This document shows, piece after piece, positions 45,331 to 58,503 of a DNA stretch of 64,000 bases. The notes below the pieces were generated by a model. The model did not search any database. It was given only the letters and a program-made list of their open reading frames with translations, and was not told the DNA's origin. How positions within the stretch are numbered: the stretch's first letter is position 1; every line of letters starts with the position of its first letter. Origin of the DNA: Macrocystis pyrifera (lineage: Eukaryota; Sar; Phaeophyceae; Laminariales; Laminariaceae). The position numbers and the translations under genes were made by a program. The stretch lies in assembly GCA_031763025.1 (NCBI GenBank), contig JASSKH010000019.1, positions 12,308,516-12,372,515 of the forward strand, given 5' to 3'.

Positions 45331-46550
45331 TGGTGGGTTCGTGATGGGGTGGGGGTGGGGGGTTTTTGAGTGATGAGGCGTTCGTAGACAAAGGTAGGAT
45401 GAGGCAATGTAAGGTAGGGTAGGGTAAGATAAGGTAAGGTGAGGTACGGAAAGGTAAGGCCGCATGGTCGATGAAGGGGAACAAGGAGGGGGTAGGAAAA
45501 GGAATGCAGACCCAAAGGCAAAGCACAAGATGAAGCTAAAACAGACGAGGCACCGAACATCGGCTGCGAGCGTAAGATTTCAGGCCGATCGGAGCAACGG
45601 CGAAAGTAGGAAAAACGCGTCGCTTCGAAACGATGCTATAAACAACTATTGTTAACGATCATCCGCGTGCGCAACATAGATTATTTGTTTCCCACGTACT
45701 ATGGGTTATCGCGGCGAGCAGGAACCTAAACGTCCGTATACGATGTTTGTGCAGCACGGCACAAGTGGACTTTTGCAGTAGACTCCAAACACCCTGACAG
45801 GACGCCTTTAAACTGGATGGCAGTGGGCAAGGCTGAGAGGAGAAAGTGAGAGAACATTAATTCGATGTCTGGTATTTTGCTTCCGTTCCCGCTCAAAAAA
45901 ACAACACTCGTATGCAAGCAATCGAGCAAATAATCTAGCCAAAGAGCCAACAATTACGGCGGCACGATATACTAACAAAAGAGAATGGCGCGACTTGAAA
46001 AATACTGAAATGGCGGAATTCGACGTCGTCACGAACAGTGTTCACGCGACACGACCATGACAGGCGCTAAACCTAATGTGCACCTGCTGTTGGGCGGTTG
46101 GGGTAGAGCTGACGTCGAAGCGCTCGCGCGTGTCTTGCCCTGTGGCGGACCCGCATCGCTCTCTCTGATAAAGCAAACGCCGCACATCCAGGGTATCAGA
46201 AGAGGTGAGATGATATGGCCATGGCTCACAAGGCGGAGGAACGCATGGAAGACTGGCCTGGTGGTTTCAGCGACTACCGGTTGTGCGGCTGTAGGTAGTG
46301 ATAAATAACATGCCTGGTACAATTCTTTTTGTAGGTGGGTCGCGCACAATGTATCCGTGCGAGTGATGGGTCGAAATTCGCGCTGCGCGCAAGTGTCGGG
46401 CTGCAAACGACATGAAACGACAAAGCTGCTCGTACTCGTACCTCGTAGTCGTGTATGAATCCGAGCGCAGATGGGGGGATATATGCAAATGTCCAACGAA
46501 CCGGATAGCTGGAAGGGGGTGCCTAAAAGGGAGGTGATGGGTAACGCGGC
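45331..46550. other. No gene supported
   Basis: GGTAGGGTAAGGTAAG-type repeats at 45405-45455, then unassigned DNA. An ORF at 46057-46308 (+) and one opposite it are both open with no motif, so neither is called. Upstream exons or the promoter of the PH gene could lie here but show no clear signal. Confidence 0.4.
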
Positions 46551-46560
46551 ATGCTACACC

Positions 46561-46915
<355 letters not shown>

Positions 46916-47134
46916 AGCAGCCGTCGAACGCGGAGGGACACGAACGCGGCGGGTTACATCTCCGCAGTCCCGCCGGAACATCGCCATAACATCGCCATAA
47001 CATCGACAGCCGACAGATGCGTAAAACGCCGACTCAGCGGCAAAGACAACCGTGCATCAGAATTAGAGTATCGTACTACGGATGTACTGCACGTTGATGA
47101 AATATACCGGTACCAAGTGAAATATTGAACATTA

Positions 47135-47157
47135 CGGGGTGGGTGGGTGGGTGGGTT
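47135..47157 (+). repeat. (GGGT)n microsatellite
   Basis: Five GGGT units. Confidence 0.9.
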
Positions 47158-47169
47158 TAACAATGTTCG

Positions 47170-47646
47170 TTGTATCACCGAGACGGCGGCTGCAGGCTGG
47201 AGCGATCGGAGACACGCCCGGAGTGGAAATATATGAATAATAGCGCATGCATGCCCTTCTGCGTGGTGAAGGAGTTTTGGCTCCTGGCGTCAAGTTTCGG
47301 CCTGCTGTACCGCGTGCTTGCGCAATGCATGTGCTATCAAGACGGTAGCTGTAAGTTCGAGCGATCAGAGACACGCCCGGTGTGGAAATATATGAACAAT
47401 AGCAGATTCATTCCGTTGTGCGCCGTGCAGGGAGTTAATTGGCTCCTCGCGTCAAGTTTTGGCCTCATGCAATGCGTGCGCATGTGTGTGCATGCTTGCG
47501 TGGGCGCAGAGAGTACCCTGCAGCAACGAACGATTTACAACGCACGAACAACTGGTGTGCTGGTACGTGTGAGTATGTCGTTGACCGCTGGTATCGGAAG
47601 CATTGTTACGACCGCCGTACTGTCCCCGCTGCTGCCTCTGTCGTAG
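47170..47646 (+). CDS. Hypothetical ORF with an internal tandem duplication
   Basis: 158 codons from ATG 47170. Two 54-residue repeats each have C-x-D/R-G-x-C-x-x-E-R-S-E-T-R-P-x-W-K-Y-M-N-N-S, then P-x-C-x-V and W-L-L-A-S-S-F-G-L. The copies (from about 47178 and 47341) differ by several third-position changes and by one in-frame 3-base indel. That is mildly in favour of protein constraint, but non-synonymous changes also occur. The family is not recognised, and there is no signal peptide or splice context. It could equally be a duplicated non-coding segment. Confidence 0.25.
   Translation: MYHRDGGCRLERSETRPEWKYMNNSACMPFCVVKEFWLLASSFGLLYRVLAQCMCYQDGSCKFERSETRPVWKYMNNSRFIPLCAVQGVNWLLASSFGLMQCVRMCVHACVGAESTLQQRTIYNARTTGVLVRVSMSLTAGIGSIVTTAVLSPLLPLS
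47175..47465 (+). repeat. Tandem duplication, unit about 163 bp
   Basis: GAGACACGCCCGG-TGGAAATATATGAA-AATAGC and TGGCTCCT-GCGTCAAGTTT-GGCCT occur in both units in the same order. Confidence 0.9.
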
Positions 47647-47849
47647 AGGTCGCTTGCTTTTTGTTGTTGCAGCGTTTCACGAGGGCTCATGCCTGCAAGA
47701 AATTGTTTCAAAAGTTAAGTCTCTCAGGCGTGTGTGTCGACTGTGTAGAAGGGCTGTGGGCTCAGGAACGAATTTATCCCGCTCATACATTCCCCGTAGT
47801 ACCGACAGGAAGTTCGGCACGTTGAACAAAACGAACACCTCTGGTGCTG

Positions 47850-48796
47850 CAAAGGGGCAAGCGTAATCCGGTTCACCTTGCTGCTCTGGACAATTTCTAG
47901 AAAACGAGCTTGCCATGAATACGAAGTGCTGTTTTGATTCTTAGAGTAATACAATATTACGGGTACGTGCAACATCCGCGGGGTGATTGTACTATGTTGT
48001 GCACTGCTCATTCATCATAAACGAGGTGGATACTTGATCGTTCAGAGTACTTCAAAAACTTATTATCCCTATCTAAGCTCCACACAACTCGTTTCCCAAA
48101 CCATGACCCGTGGTTCCAGATGTCTTAACAAAGTAAAGTAGTACCGGCACAGGAGAGTGCAAAGCTGCTGTGAAAATACATACTCAACGTCAGAAAGCAA
48201 AGACCCTACGTACAGTATGATACCAGGTACCATGCAGCAGTGGGTACCCCGACCTGGGAGAGAGTACGCCAAGATACAACAATAAGCGAAAATCGGCTGG
48301 ACCCGCCTGCGCCCAACCTTTTTACGACTGCAGTCCTTCCTGCCCTGGGGACTGGTCTGTCCCCGAAAAGAGACGGCAGTACTCAAAGTACTCAAGGGAC
48401 AAGCCGCATATTTCAACCTGTGTGCGTTTGGATGAGAGAAAAGGCTACTTACTTACCGCTGTAGCAAGAGAGAGGTGTTTTTTCGGCCGGTACCACATAT
48501 CTCCTGCCGAAAGTCGGGGTGCCCGCTGCTGTTGCAGCGACCGAACAAGTGCTGAGTGCGGTCTCACCAACCTTGTACTTTATGCCATTCTGGACGGATG
48601 CGTATCTAAGGGAAGGAATAATGACGGTTGAGTTAAGGACCGTTGGTGTATACAACGCTTGGAACATATCAGCTGCTTTGAGAATGTTCGCTATCGTATG
48701 ACGGGTGGTGGTTTACTTACCTTTGACTTGTTACGCAGGAGAGGTGGGAGTGCCATGACCCGAATTCGCCGATGAAGGACGAGTGGAATATGGCGG

Positions 48797-48828
<32 letters not shown>

Positions 48829-51800
48829 GCAATACACAAAATGAACAGGTCGTACGCATGTATTTATTATTCAACTATTTTCTTTGGGACACTTCACAGT
48901 CCGGAGCCCGGAGAATACTACCAGGCAGCATATTAGGCGGGGTCGCCGAAATTTATTGTGCAACTACTTTGAACTATACAACAGCAGTGTGAGTGTAAGG
49001 CAGCTGCTGTATTATTAGTTATTTCGTTTTGGAGAAGATGTAATATAGTACATGACATTTCATGTACAACAAGTAGGTACGATGACACGGTTCACCTTTC
49101 ATTGCGTCCCGCTTTGACGGAGCACATCATGAACAGATTACGACCCTTCCTATACTTTACACATCAAGTAATAACGCTGGACGACAACTATTAATACGCA
49201 ACCACCCTGTTCTCCGTGTCTTTTCAAGCATCTAGATACACATCATGTAAACAATGATCGTTTGTTTTTCATCAATATTTATGTGTTCCTTTCGCCACCG
49301 GATGCATGAAAATGAGGAACATACTTCGAAGTATTCACAGCACTATGTATGTGTGGTGAACATGTGCACCACCCCTTTCGACGCGCATTCATAAGACAAT
49401 TTTGTCCACTTTCCGATGGTGGTAGAGCAGTTACACTACTGCTGTCATAAGTATGCGAACCCTAATCATATATAACACCCCTCTATTAATAGTATCGAAG
49501 GGGTTCAGTACCGGGTTTGCCAACAATTTGCGTTTGATTGGGCTGGTGTGTCCGTCGTGTAGTCTGTTTCCTACCGTATATGACAGCAATCCCAACCCAC
49601 GAAGAATCAGTTGGTGTGAGGGAAAAGTGACCAACATGACGTTTTCAACCTGCAGCAGTCGTGCATACAATACGTAAGTATTCTTGATTCTTGGGTTGAT
49701 TAACTCTGTGGATTGGTTGTTGGACAGCAAAGAAAAACGGAGCAACTTACGATTCACCTGTTTTGACCAATCAGCTCTTGTCATGTTGGTACTTTTGTTG
49801 GTTTTAAAGACTTTTAGAACCCAACCGTGCTTTCTTAGTTATATTTTTATAAAATCCCAACCGAATTGGAGTATTGATGAACTATTGGATCAGCTGTATA
49901 TATAGAATGGGGTTCGTTGAAATGCGACTAAGCTGGAGCTACCAAACAGTGGGATCCGTAAGAACAGCTTTGGAGCTGGCAAGCCATTCTCGTACGGACG
50001 GTAGGATCAGCAAGAATAACTTTGAAGCTGGCAAGCTATTCTGGCAACGACTACAAGATCAATAGGGAGCATTGGAGAGTGACTTGCTAGTAGACTATAT
50101 ACTACATACAGTACGTTGGGGGCTGCTCCCGCAGCCTACGTTGTACAGTTAGTAGTAGACGGTAGACCTCGATGCGACAAAAAAGTACCAGGCAAGAATT
50201 ATGTGTACCAGAGATATTAATAGTAATGCACGACGAGAGATACGGAAACATACAAAAAAATACGTGTGTAGTTAACAACTCACTACATGCTACGAGAGCA
50301 CGAGCATACCGTAGTACGAGAGAAACTGAACGGGTTGAGATGACTGCTATTCTGGAGTCATGACCCCGTCAACACAGCAGTAAGTAGCCCAAACCCTGAT
50401 CCCGAAGGAACAGTTGATAGTGTTCAAGGGGGCGCGCCAGTCTACACAGCGTTTGGTACAGATCAGACACGGTACTACTTACTGCAAGTCACCAACTAAT
50501 GTACGTAGAGTTTCAAGTCGGACAAACAGTTATTAATTACTACTACTCGTTTTTCGGAGGTGCCGGCTATCCGATGTATATAACATTGCGTCGAGTCGGC
50601 TGGCCATCAGCTTGCTCCGCCACAGTAGTCGACTTGTCGGCTAACGTCAGCTGGTTCCACTTAGTTGACGAACGGCACCAGCCGATTCGCTGTTAGTCGT
50701 AAACTCCTGCCGAGGGGGGTGGGTGGCGCACCGCCTTGGCCTGCGTCCGACAAGCGCTTACTGACTGCACGCCAGGTAGAATACACAAGTCGATCGTGTG
50801 GCGTGCCGGCCTGTTCGGGTCACGTACGTACCAGGTACCACATATAGAAAGTCCGAACTTGGAGTTTTACCGAACTTCCACGTGGGGTAGGGGTCAGGGT
50901 TCCCGACCTTGTCCGGGATTGTCTGGAAGAAAACGCGTGTTGATGTGTGCATAACTGGAAGATAGGTTAGAAGCCATTTTTTTTCTTCCGCTGTTCGTGG
51001 ATTTAGCTTGCAAAGAATTTGGGGAATCGATACTCCCGGGGGATTTTACAGGGCACCGGAACCGGAAGCCACGGGAAAACAAACCTATTCACGGGAATCG
51101 TTCGGGTGGAAATTGAAAATCATAATTTGCACGGGAACGATTTGGGTGGGAAAGGGAGGGAAATCAAGGTTTCTTCGGGAACTGTTTGGGTGGGACCACC
51201 GGACCGGTGCAGGTATTTATTTGTACGGGAACGTGAATAAATCCGAATTCTCGTCTAATCCTGCGGAAACTTTCGAAAGGGCTGCCCTTGTTTTTGCCAT
51301 CCTCGATGGTCACAGACAAGCAAAAATATAACAGGCAAACGAAAACACGTTTTTACTCTGCTTTTTTGTATCGCCACGGGGACATGAAAAAGGGACGCGT
51401 CTGTATGGTCGAAAAAACGTACCGCTCCCCGGGGCATTTAACCAGCAACAATAGTAGTACAATAGTCTACACGTTTCCCGGTTCGCGACAGCATCATGAA
51501 TGACTGCAATATATGAGCGAAAATGATGACCAGTGAGTTTGTGAAAAGAAGAAATGAATGGACGAAAAAATGAATTCGTAAGTAAATGCTGGATGATTGA
51601 ACGAAAGGCTGACTGGTTCCAATGCATGAATAGCTGACTGACTGCCTCAGTACATGAATACCTGGTAGACACGAGTGGACGGGTGAGTGAATAGTGAATA
51701 CATGAACAAACACATGAACGTATGAATGACTTGGGCTGTTTCCTATCTATGCGGTTCGATTTCGAGCTGTATTTTTCTTTAAAAAAACGAATGACCCTGC

Positions 51801-53430
51801 CTATGCAGTCCGAGTATGTATGCAAAATCCGACCGGAAAAAAAAAATCGGTTCGAGAATCCGATGACCCAGTCGTCGAATTCTGGGGCCGACGACTTGGG
51901 TCATCAGATTTCAAATCGAAAAAATCGAAGGCTCTCGAGATGATATCCACGACAGCAAACGGCAGCAGAACGATCGATGCGTTGGATGGTGACACAGGTG
52001 TATAGCGACATTGCTTCGCGCCCGATGCGCGGTCGGCAGGCGGCGCGTCTCTCCGTGGCCAGACTGCAGTCGACTGGCACGGGCTCGGGCCTTGAGACCG
52101 CGAGAAGCGCACACGGCGCGCACCTCTCCGTGGATACGCACTCGCAGACCGCACTGCTGAACAGAAGCAACAGCAGCAGCAGCCAGTCACATTCTAAAAC
52201 ACAAGATACCGAGACAGGTTGACTCTAGCGCATTCGACACGTCTCTTTGCCGCCAGACCAGAGACCATCAGCCTTGGCTGAGATGCTTGGGTTCTACGCG
52301 CAGTGCAGCGCACCCAGCGCGTCTCTTCGCGGCGCCAGACCACAACAGCAGTTGGTCTCGGCGTTCGCTCGAATCTCTGCACGCACAATATATCTGATTT
52401 TCCCGCATAGGAAAACTGTTTCCATTTGCCAAGTTCACCATCGGGTCAAAACCTGATCCTCAACAATCGAACCGCATAGGAAACGGCCTTAATGAACGTC
52501 GGTTTTGATGTGTCGTGTGATCAACTGCTGCACTTTTGTGCTGGAGACTTCTTCACTTTCTGTTCCTTAGTCTGTACCAGGTATATGGACAACACTATTT
52601 TTACGAACAGTCTTACACAAATTGTCGGATGGCAAGCATGACAATAGTGAAGTGAATGAAGAGTGAACGAATCAAAACGCATGAAGGAAATCAATTTATA
52701 ATGAACGAACCAATACGAATGGATGAATGAATGAAGCGAATGAAGCATGAACAAATCCATCTATTTATATCACAAGAGTAGTACAATAATGAGTTGTCGA
52801 CAGTACTTGGACGGGAGGAGTGTGTCTTGTACTCTAAACAGATCAGAAAAAAAAATCAGGTGCATGCATGAATCAGCGATGAATGAACATCGTTGAACGT
52901 GTCGCACACTTTATTGATGATGGTGTATAATGGGCGGAGCTGGGAGGAGAGCGGAGAGCACGAAGCTCGATGGCCAAGGGGGGGGTTGCGGCGCATGCGT
53001 TTTGTGCAAGGCTATCGCCCGGGAAACTCCAGTGATAAACTAAATCAATCGCCACGACCTGAATGCTGAATCGTTAATTCCCGGCAACACATCAGCATAC
53101 CATATCACATAGTTACCTAGTACTTGGTATCGGCATACCCGCGCTTTAAACGAAACCTTAATTCGAGTATATCATCTGATATACTGCTGTACAACCAGCA
53201 CAAAGCAATAACTCAATGACCCCATTGCAGAAAATAGGTTTTTGAGCAGCTGACGGTGACGCAGTATACGGCTGATGCCGCCGTTTTACGTCGGCAGGAG
53301 ACTTTTTTCGCCCCCATCTACCAGATATGTATCATAGTTTATGTAACGGTATTTTCTCTGCCTTGCGTACTTCTCCAATTCCCTCACTTCCACGGTTCCA
53401 ATCCAGGGTCACATAGCGGGTACTCCCCTC
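47850..53430. other. No gene supported across about 5.6 kb
   Basis: It holds a G run (48797-48827), CACGGGAAC-GTTTGGGTGGGA repeats (51075-51200) and ATGAATGAA degenerate tetranucleotide stretches (51530-51730, 52660-52760). A GC-rich block (51990-52360) has four GCGTCTCTCCGTGGCCAGAC-like words. In that block both strands stay open, so no CDS is called. Confidence 0.45.
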
Positions 53431-53702
53431 CCCTCATCTCTCCGCCCCGCTAGGGTGCGTGCCTCCATTCGTATGGGAGGACGATCTCGGCCTTTCGCCC
53501 CTCGTCGACTCGCATTGAAAAATGTGCGTACACACGCTTCGAAACTGCCGTAAGCGCTTGCCTGCAAGCTTCAGAAGGCTGAGCTTACGTTCTGCAGGGT
53601 TTGTGTGTTCCGGGTATACGCGGTATGCAAGTCTAACGGAACTTACAGAAGCTCCGGGTACGGGTATTGAAGTCTTGCAGGGCTCACGGAATTTACGGGT
53701 GC

Positions 53703-53806
53703 TATTACGGGGGAACATAGTAAAATAGGACCCTAGGGTACACACAAAACCCTTTATATTTCCCCATTTTTTCTTTGGTCCTATTTACTATGGTCCCCCG
53801 CGGTAG
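53703..53806 (-). mobile_element. Family A MITE, copy 13
   Basis: TATTACGGGGGAACATAGT left, ACTATGGTCCCCCGCGGTAG right. Slightly shorter interior. The only family A copy in the right-hand 20 kb. Confidence 0.88.
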
Positions 53807-54304
53807 TGGCACGGGCGTACATAACTCACACGAGTTCCGGGCATGTATAAAATTTGTGTACCACTCCGGGTAATTTTGGCTCGAGCGTACTACACAAAGC
53901 TCACAAGAAGGTCCGGGTACGGGTACGAATGCCTAACCTTGACTCTTGGTGGGTGCGAGGTTAACGACAGGATTACCGGGCGCCCGGGGGCGCAGCGCAG
54001 CAGTACTGGGTGTACTAGTAATACTGCAAGCAGTTGAACAGCAGCGAAAGTTTGACCATCACGGCGATGAAACGGCAGACTAGTATGCTATTTCTACGTA
54101 CGTACAACAATTGCTCTCCTTTTATGTTTCGATATTTTGAATACTTGGGCAATACCTGGTACATTATTATTAGCTAATAGCATTGAAGTTTGACGTGACA
54201 ACCTTTGGATTATTTTGCTGCGACAGGACAGATTGGACACCCACACGGTGGGAAACAAAGGGGGGCACCCAACAATAATATTTTCAAGGATAATGAGAAT
54301 GATG

Positions 54305-54420
54305 TTGAGTTGTTATTGTCTTCACATTGAATCGTTCTTTCTACCCAGCTTCATCAGTACACCCAGTGTCTGTCCTGATTCCTTATCCTAGAGAGATACT
54401 GATTCCGTGGTCACAGACTG
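54305..54420 (-). repeat. Family D repeat, copy 4
   Basis: GTCTTCACATTGAATCGTTC, TTTCTACCCAGCTTCATCAG, GTGTCTGTCCTGATTC, GAGATACTGATTCCGTGGTC. Confidence 0.75.
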
Positions 54421-54753
54421 TGAGACAGAGGAAGACCAACAAAAAAAAATGAAAAAAATAACGCAAATTCAAGTGTCAAGCAAGTGAAATGCCAGCGTAC
54501 CGGGTACGAGAACACCACAACACAAGCAAGACCAAAACAAATAAAACACAACGACAATGAAACCAAAAAAAACCAAAAAAATGAAATGAAACAGAATACA
54601 AACGACCCAAGGACAGAAAGGCTGCCAGACGGAAAGCATACATACTCAGGAAGGACAGATATCTGCTGCTCGGACGAAGCAACACGAAAGAGAGGGAGCT
54701 ACAGGCAAAAATCTATAAGAGCCAGTCGAACCGATACCTAGCCACTCGAGCTA

Positions 54754-55155
54754 TCATTTCGTTTCTGCATTCGTCGACAGCTGTATCAGTACGGCTGCCC
54801 TTGCCCCCTCCCCCCCTCCCCCCCTCCCGTTGCTGCCGTTCTTGGCGTCCTCAGCTGCGTGGCGTAGCCGGCTCCTCTGTGCTCCGTCCCTGTGCCACCT
54901 CGCCATGAAACAGTCCACCCGCTTCGACGGCCCCCCGGTACCATCTTCGCATAGGCGCTTCGCTCGGATTTTGCCATATGGTCCATCGTCGAGAAACTTT
55001 ACTTGGAATTCGTTCGGGGGATGTGTTATCTCGCGTGTTGTGTCATCTCTGGTATTAAGTGCTGTATATATTTGTAGTATTAATAGATGGGATCCTTCGT
55101 TGCGAGTGAATTTCGGTTCAATTTCTGGTGTCCCGGATAGGATGAGAGGACATCA
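54754..55155 (-). CDS. Orphan exon candidate, unknown protein
   Basis: A minus-strand frame is open from about 55155 to TGA at 54756-54754. Its GC-rich half reads E-F-Q-V-K-F-L-D-D-G-P-Y-G-K-I-R-A-K-R-L, then C-E-D-G-T-G-G, V-D-C-F-M-A-R-W-H-R-D-G and L-R-H-A-A-E-D-A-K-N-G-S. The composition looks protein-like. The only ATG (54906) would give about 50 residues, so if real it is probably a 3' exon; an acceptor-like GGACACCAG lies near 55129. The AT-rich half may be intronic. Other frames are also partly open. No family recognised, no neighbouring exon found. Confidence 0.28.
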
Positions 55156-56059
55156 AATGCGATTACACCGCCGTACGTAGGTAGGCACACATGGGCGGCG
55201 GGGGGGGGGGGTTGGTGGGTTGGTCGTACCCTCGGCCATCGTGTGGGGACGGACGGGATACGAACGATGGATTAAACACCATATCAAAATAATATAATTA
55301 TATTTTATACATATACTTGGTATGCTGTACCAGGTATTTATATGAATCGTATATTCAGTGGTTCTACGCGTAGTGGGCTGCAGCGCGGCGGGCTGACGGC
55401 CGCCGCTGCCTCGCGTTGTCTTCCAATGGGCGTAGATGCACACATAGAAGGTATTACTAGCATATGCGAGGCGTTCTACGATAGAGGTCAGAAAATTCTG
55501 AGGCTCCTCACTTGACCTTAAGAAGCTCCATACCTTACAACACCTCACCCGAATACCGACTTCAGCAAAAATTAAATTGCGTCGCGATGAATAATCTCAT
55601 GGCCCAAGTATACAGAAACGTCACTTTGCGAAACAAGATTGGCATTGAGACGATTTTGGGTCAAGGAGCCCCGTCGTTCAAAAACCGTTTTAGCGGAAAT
55701 GTGATATCTCTATCGTAGAATGCGTCATGCACACATCTAAAACCCCGTATATAACTAACTACCTGAATGGTGAGACTTCGTATGAATATACTCTATTGAT
55801 GGTACGTACCAGGTACTTGAGAACAATATATACGCGATTTGATAGTGAGTGTAGGGGACACTACAAAATACCTGGTAGTCTATGCGGGCTAACGGCAGTG
55901 TTGCAAGCGAAAACCGAACGTCTTTCTTCGGCCTTATTCGACCGAAAACAGATCTTTCTAACGACACGAAATTGGAACGTGGAAGTGTGGTGAGCTCAAG
56001 CTTTATTTTTAGCAATCTGCCCGAGGATGAAAAATAAATATATAAATAAATCTAATTTG

Positions 56060-56237
56060 CGGTTTAGTTGCGAAAAACCGACCGAAACCGGCAATCATCT
56101 TGATGCTCGTTCCTGTTTTTTCTTCAGGTTCGGTTGGCTTGATTTTGTAAAAAACAAGAAAAAATAAACCGACTGTTTTTCGGTGGAAACCGATAAATCG
56201 ACCGAGCCATTTTTCGTTTTCGGTTCACAGCCTTGAC
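56060..56237. mobile_element. hAT-like TIR element fragment
   Basis: The right end TTTTCGGTTCACAGCCTTG and the interior words AAAACCGACCGAAACCG and CGACCGAGCCATTTTTCG are shared with 58229-58503. The left terminal repeat is missing or decayed. Confidence 0.55.
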
Positions 56238-56264
56238 TGTCCGTATTTATTTGGAGGTCCCATT

Positions 56265-56545
56265 ACAACATGGAAGAGAGGATCTTTAGGCTGGTAGGCT
56301 GTTCAGGTATTTTAGTTCCTGTTGTGTTCAAGTTTCGGGCGAAGACCCAACCCAACCCCTCACTCTATCCTTAACCCTAACCCCAACCCCAAACCGCAGC
56401 CAAAACGGGCCAAAACTGGCCATAAACGAGGCTGCGTCGCGTTTGCGTCGAACCAGGAATTTTCTCAATTGCGGACGACGATTCCGAAGTGCAAACGACG
56501 CTACGAAAGTCAAAAACACCCCTACAGATCCTTTCTCCCAGATTG
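56265..56545 (+). mobile_element. Telomere-repeat-carrying TIR element, copy 2
   Basis: Left end decayed (CAACATGGAAGAGAGGATCT), right end intact (GATCCTTTCTCCCAGATTG). Interior matches copy 1 in order: CGGGCGAAGACCCAACCC, CCTTAACCCTAACCCC, AACCGCAGCCAAAACGGGCC, TTGCGGACGACGATTCCGAA. The CCCTAA tract is shorter than in copy 1. Confidence 0.85.
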
Positions 56546-57186
56546 CAAAACCTACTCTTTCTTTGATACTTGAACGAAATAAATGACGTCACTACATAGG
56601 GGCATTGAATATTGAGGACACTCCTCGTGTGGAAGTACGATATTCTAATGATAGTAGTCTAGACTATATGTATGTGTTTGATAGTTGAGGCTTGGGGGTA
56701 GTGGTGATAGAGCAATCAGTACATTGTTCTCGAAGCGAACAACGATCAATATTTGTAATTAGTTGCGTAATTCTGAGGACCAACGCCCCAACGGTTACGA
56801 TGGACCGTAACTGGAGCAAGTCCGGCGGGAAGGCCTCATAGCCTCGGTTTTTGTTATTAATAGTGGGTGAGCTCGCGCAAATCCCACACTACCCGGGAGA
56901 GATGACTCTCCGGGGTGGCTATCTCCACCGCACCTGCTCCTCTCGGGTGTCAGGTCGGATCAACGTGCCCAGACTCCAGGGGTAACAGCAGCCTGTTCTG
57001 ATGTTGCAACGGGAGCTATGGGCTAAATTGACACACGACACCAAATTTGGAAGTGTGGTGAGCTCAAGTTTTTTTTTTTTTACCAATCCGCCGGAGGATA
57101 ACAAAAAAAAGCGTAATTTGTCGCGTACGGAGTAACGACATCTAGAATGTCGGAATATCCGTAATACGGGGTTCTCCTTGCCTTGG

Positions 57187-57210
57187 CAGGCAGGCAGGCA
57201 GGCAGGCAGT
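57187..57210 (+). repeat. (GGCA)n microsatellite
   Basis: Six tetranucleotide units. Confidence 0.9.
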
Positions 57211-57249
57211 GTTGCTTACTCCTTGTACGACTAACAACGACTATAATAA

Positions 57250-57330
57250 AACCGCAGTGTGTGTTCTTTCTTTCTACTCGTGGACATCCAGCACAATCAA
57301 CCAGTGTCCGTGCCGATTCTTTAATCAAGT
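57250..57330 (-). repeat. Family D repeat fragment
   Basis: TTCTTTCTTTCTACTCGTGG, ACATCCAGCACAATCAACC, GTGTCCGTGCCGATTCTTTA. Also GC-rich unit words shared with 26640-26700. Another shorter fragment lies at 36725-36760. Confidence 0.75.
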
Positions 57331-58228
57331 ACGAATGTATGATGCAGGCAAGATCCGTTATGAACGCCTCAAATACCTTGGATACGAGACTCGTAGGTAC
57401 TCGTACTCATGTACGTACTCATATCCTTCACAGTCTAGTCTTGCTTCGTTTCCCGGGGTCCTCGTGTTGGTCCATCAGCTGGACACATCATACGACTGAT
57501 CGTACCAGCAAACAGAAACTTCGTCCTCGGGACTCGGCCTGCGCCTCAAGCGCATGATTGCTTCGTTTTTTCTTTCTCTTCTTTCTTTTCACCGTCTTTT
57601 TTCTTGCGTCGTGTCTTCCTTCTCTCCTAGGGTTCTCTTTTTTTGTATCATAGTGTACATACATATAATACCAATACCATGGGTATGATCCTGGTGTTAT
57701 TCGATTTCAAGTGATACATACGGATGGTATACCACAGCTCATTATTAATATTACCGTGTCCCTTACCGACTATAAATAGAATGGTACTGAGGTGCGCACT
57801 ATTTCGTACTCTCTTGTTTTCTCCAATCGAAACGATTTTTTCCTTGACTGCTGTGTTTGTTACCCAGGCAGGATTGCAGCGAAGTGAGCTAATGCGAGAA
57901 CATCATCGTGCTGAATCATACGACAGCTATTTACTTATACATCAATCATACTGGTACAAGGTATCATACCAGGTACCTATGTACTGCTGACTGCGGTGCA
58001 TACTGGTATTATATCATCAGCACCGAAGTTTCATTAGTCTGTAGTTACAAGAGAGAACACCCAGCGCCGAACGCCCTGCCGTATTTTCTTGATGGTTGGT
58101 TCAACCAGTCGGTTGAAATAGTTGTGAACGTTCGTAGCCGAACAATCCCTAGATATAAAGCTTCTCGGATTGCGAGTCAAGAATACGCGTATCGGACGAA
58201 GGGCATGGGGACACGTACGAGTATGCCA

Positions 58229-58503
58229 GTGTTGTGAACCGATAACCGAAAGTAGGTATTTTCGGTCGTTTTTTTGTCGTTTTTGATGACGGAAAACCGA
58301 CTGGTTCAAAATATATTTTTTCGTACTGGTAGGTGTAGGTGCAAAAAAACGACCGAAACAAACCGAATTTTTGTTTCTTCACCTAAAATCTTTCCGGTTT
58401 CGGCTTCCGGTTTGTATTAATTTTGTAAACCGTACCAGACTGACTTTTTCGGCGAAAAAACGAGAACCGACCGAGGTCATTCCCATTTTGGGTTCACAAC
58501 AGT
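58229..58503. mobile_element. TIR element with TGTTGTGAACC ends, about 273 bp
   Basis: Left GTGTTGTGAACCG and right GGGTTCACAACAG are inverted repeats. The interior is rich in AACCGA / TCGGTT words. The CA..TGTGAACC type of end resembles hAT non-autonomous elements, but the assignment is tentative. Confidence 0.65.

Noticed and set aside
51801-52222. Overlapping GC-rich ORFs on both strands (one with a hydrophobic Leu run, one Ser/Arg-rich)
   Set aside because: Both strands look equally coding and the block contains a degenerate GCGTCTC repeat; no acceptor/donor pair decides it.
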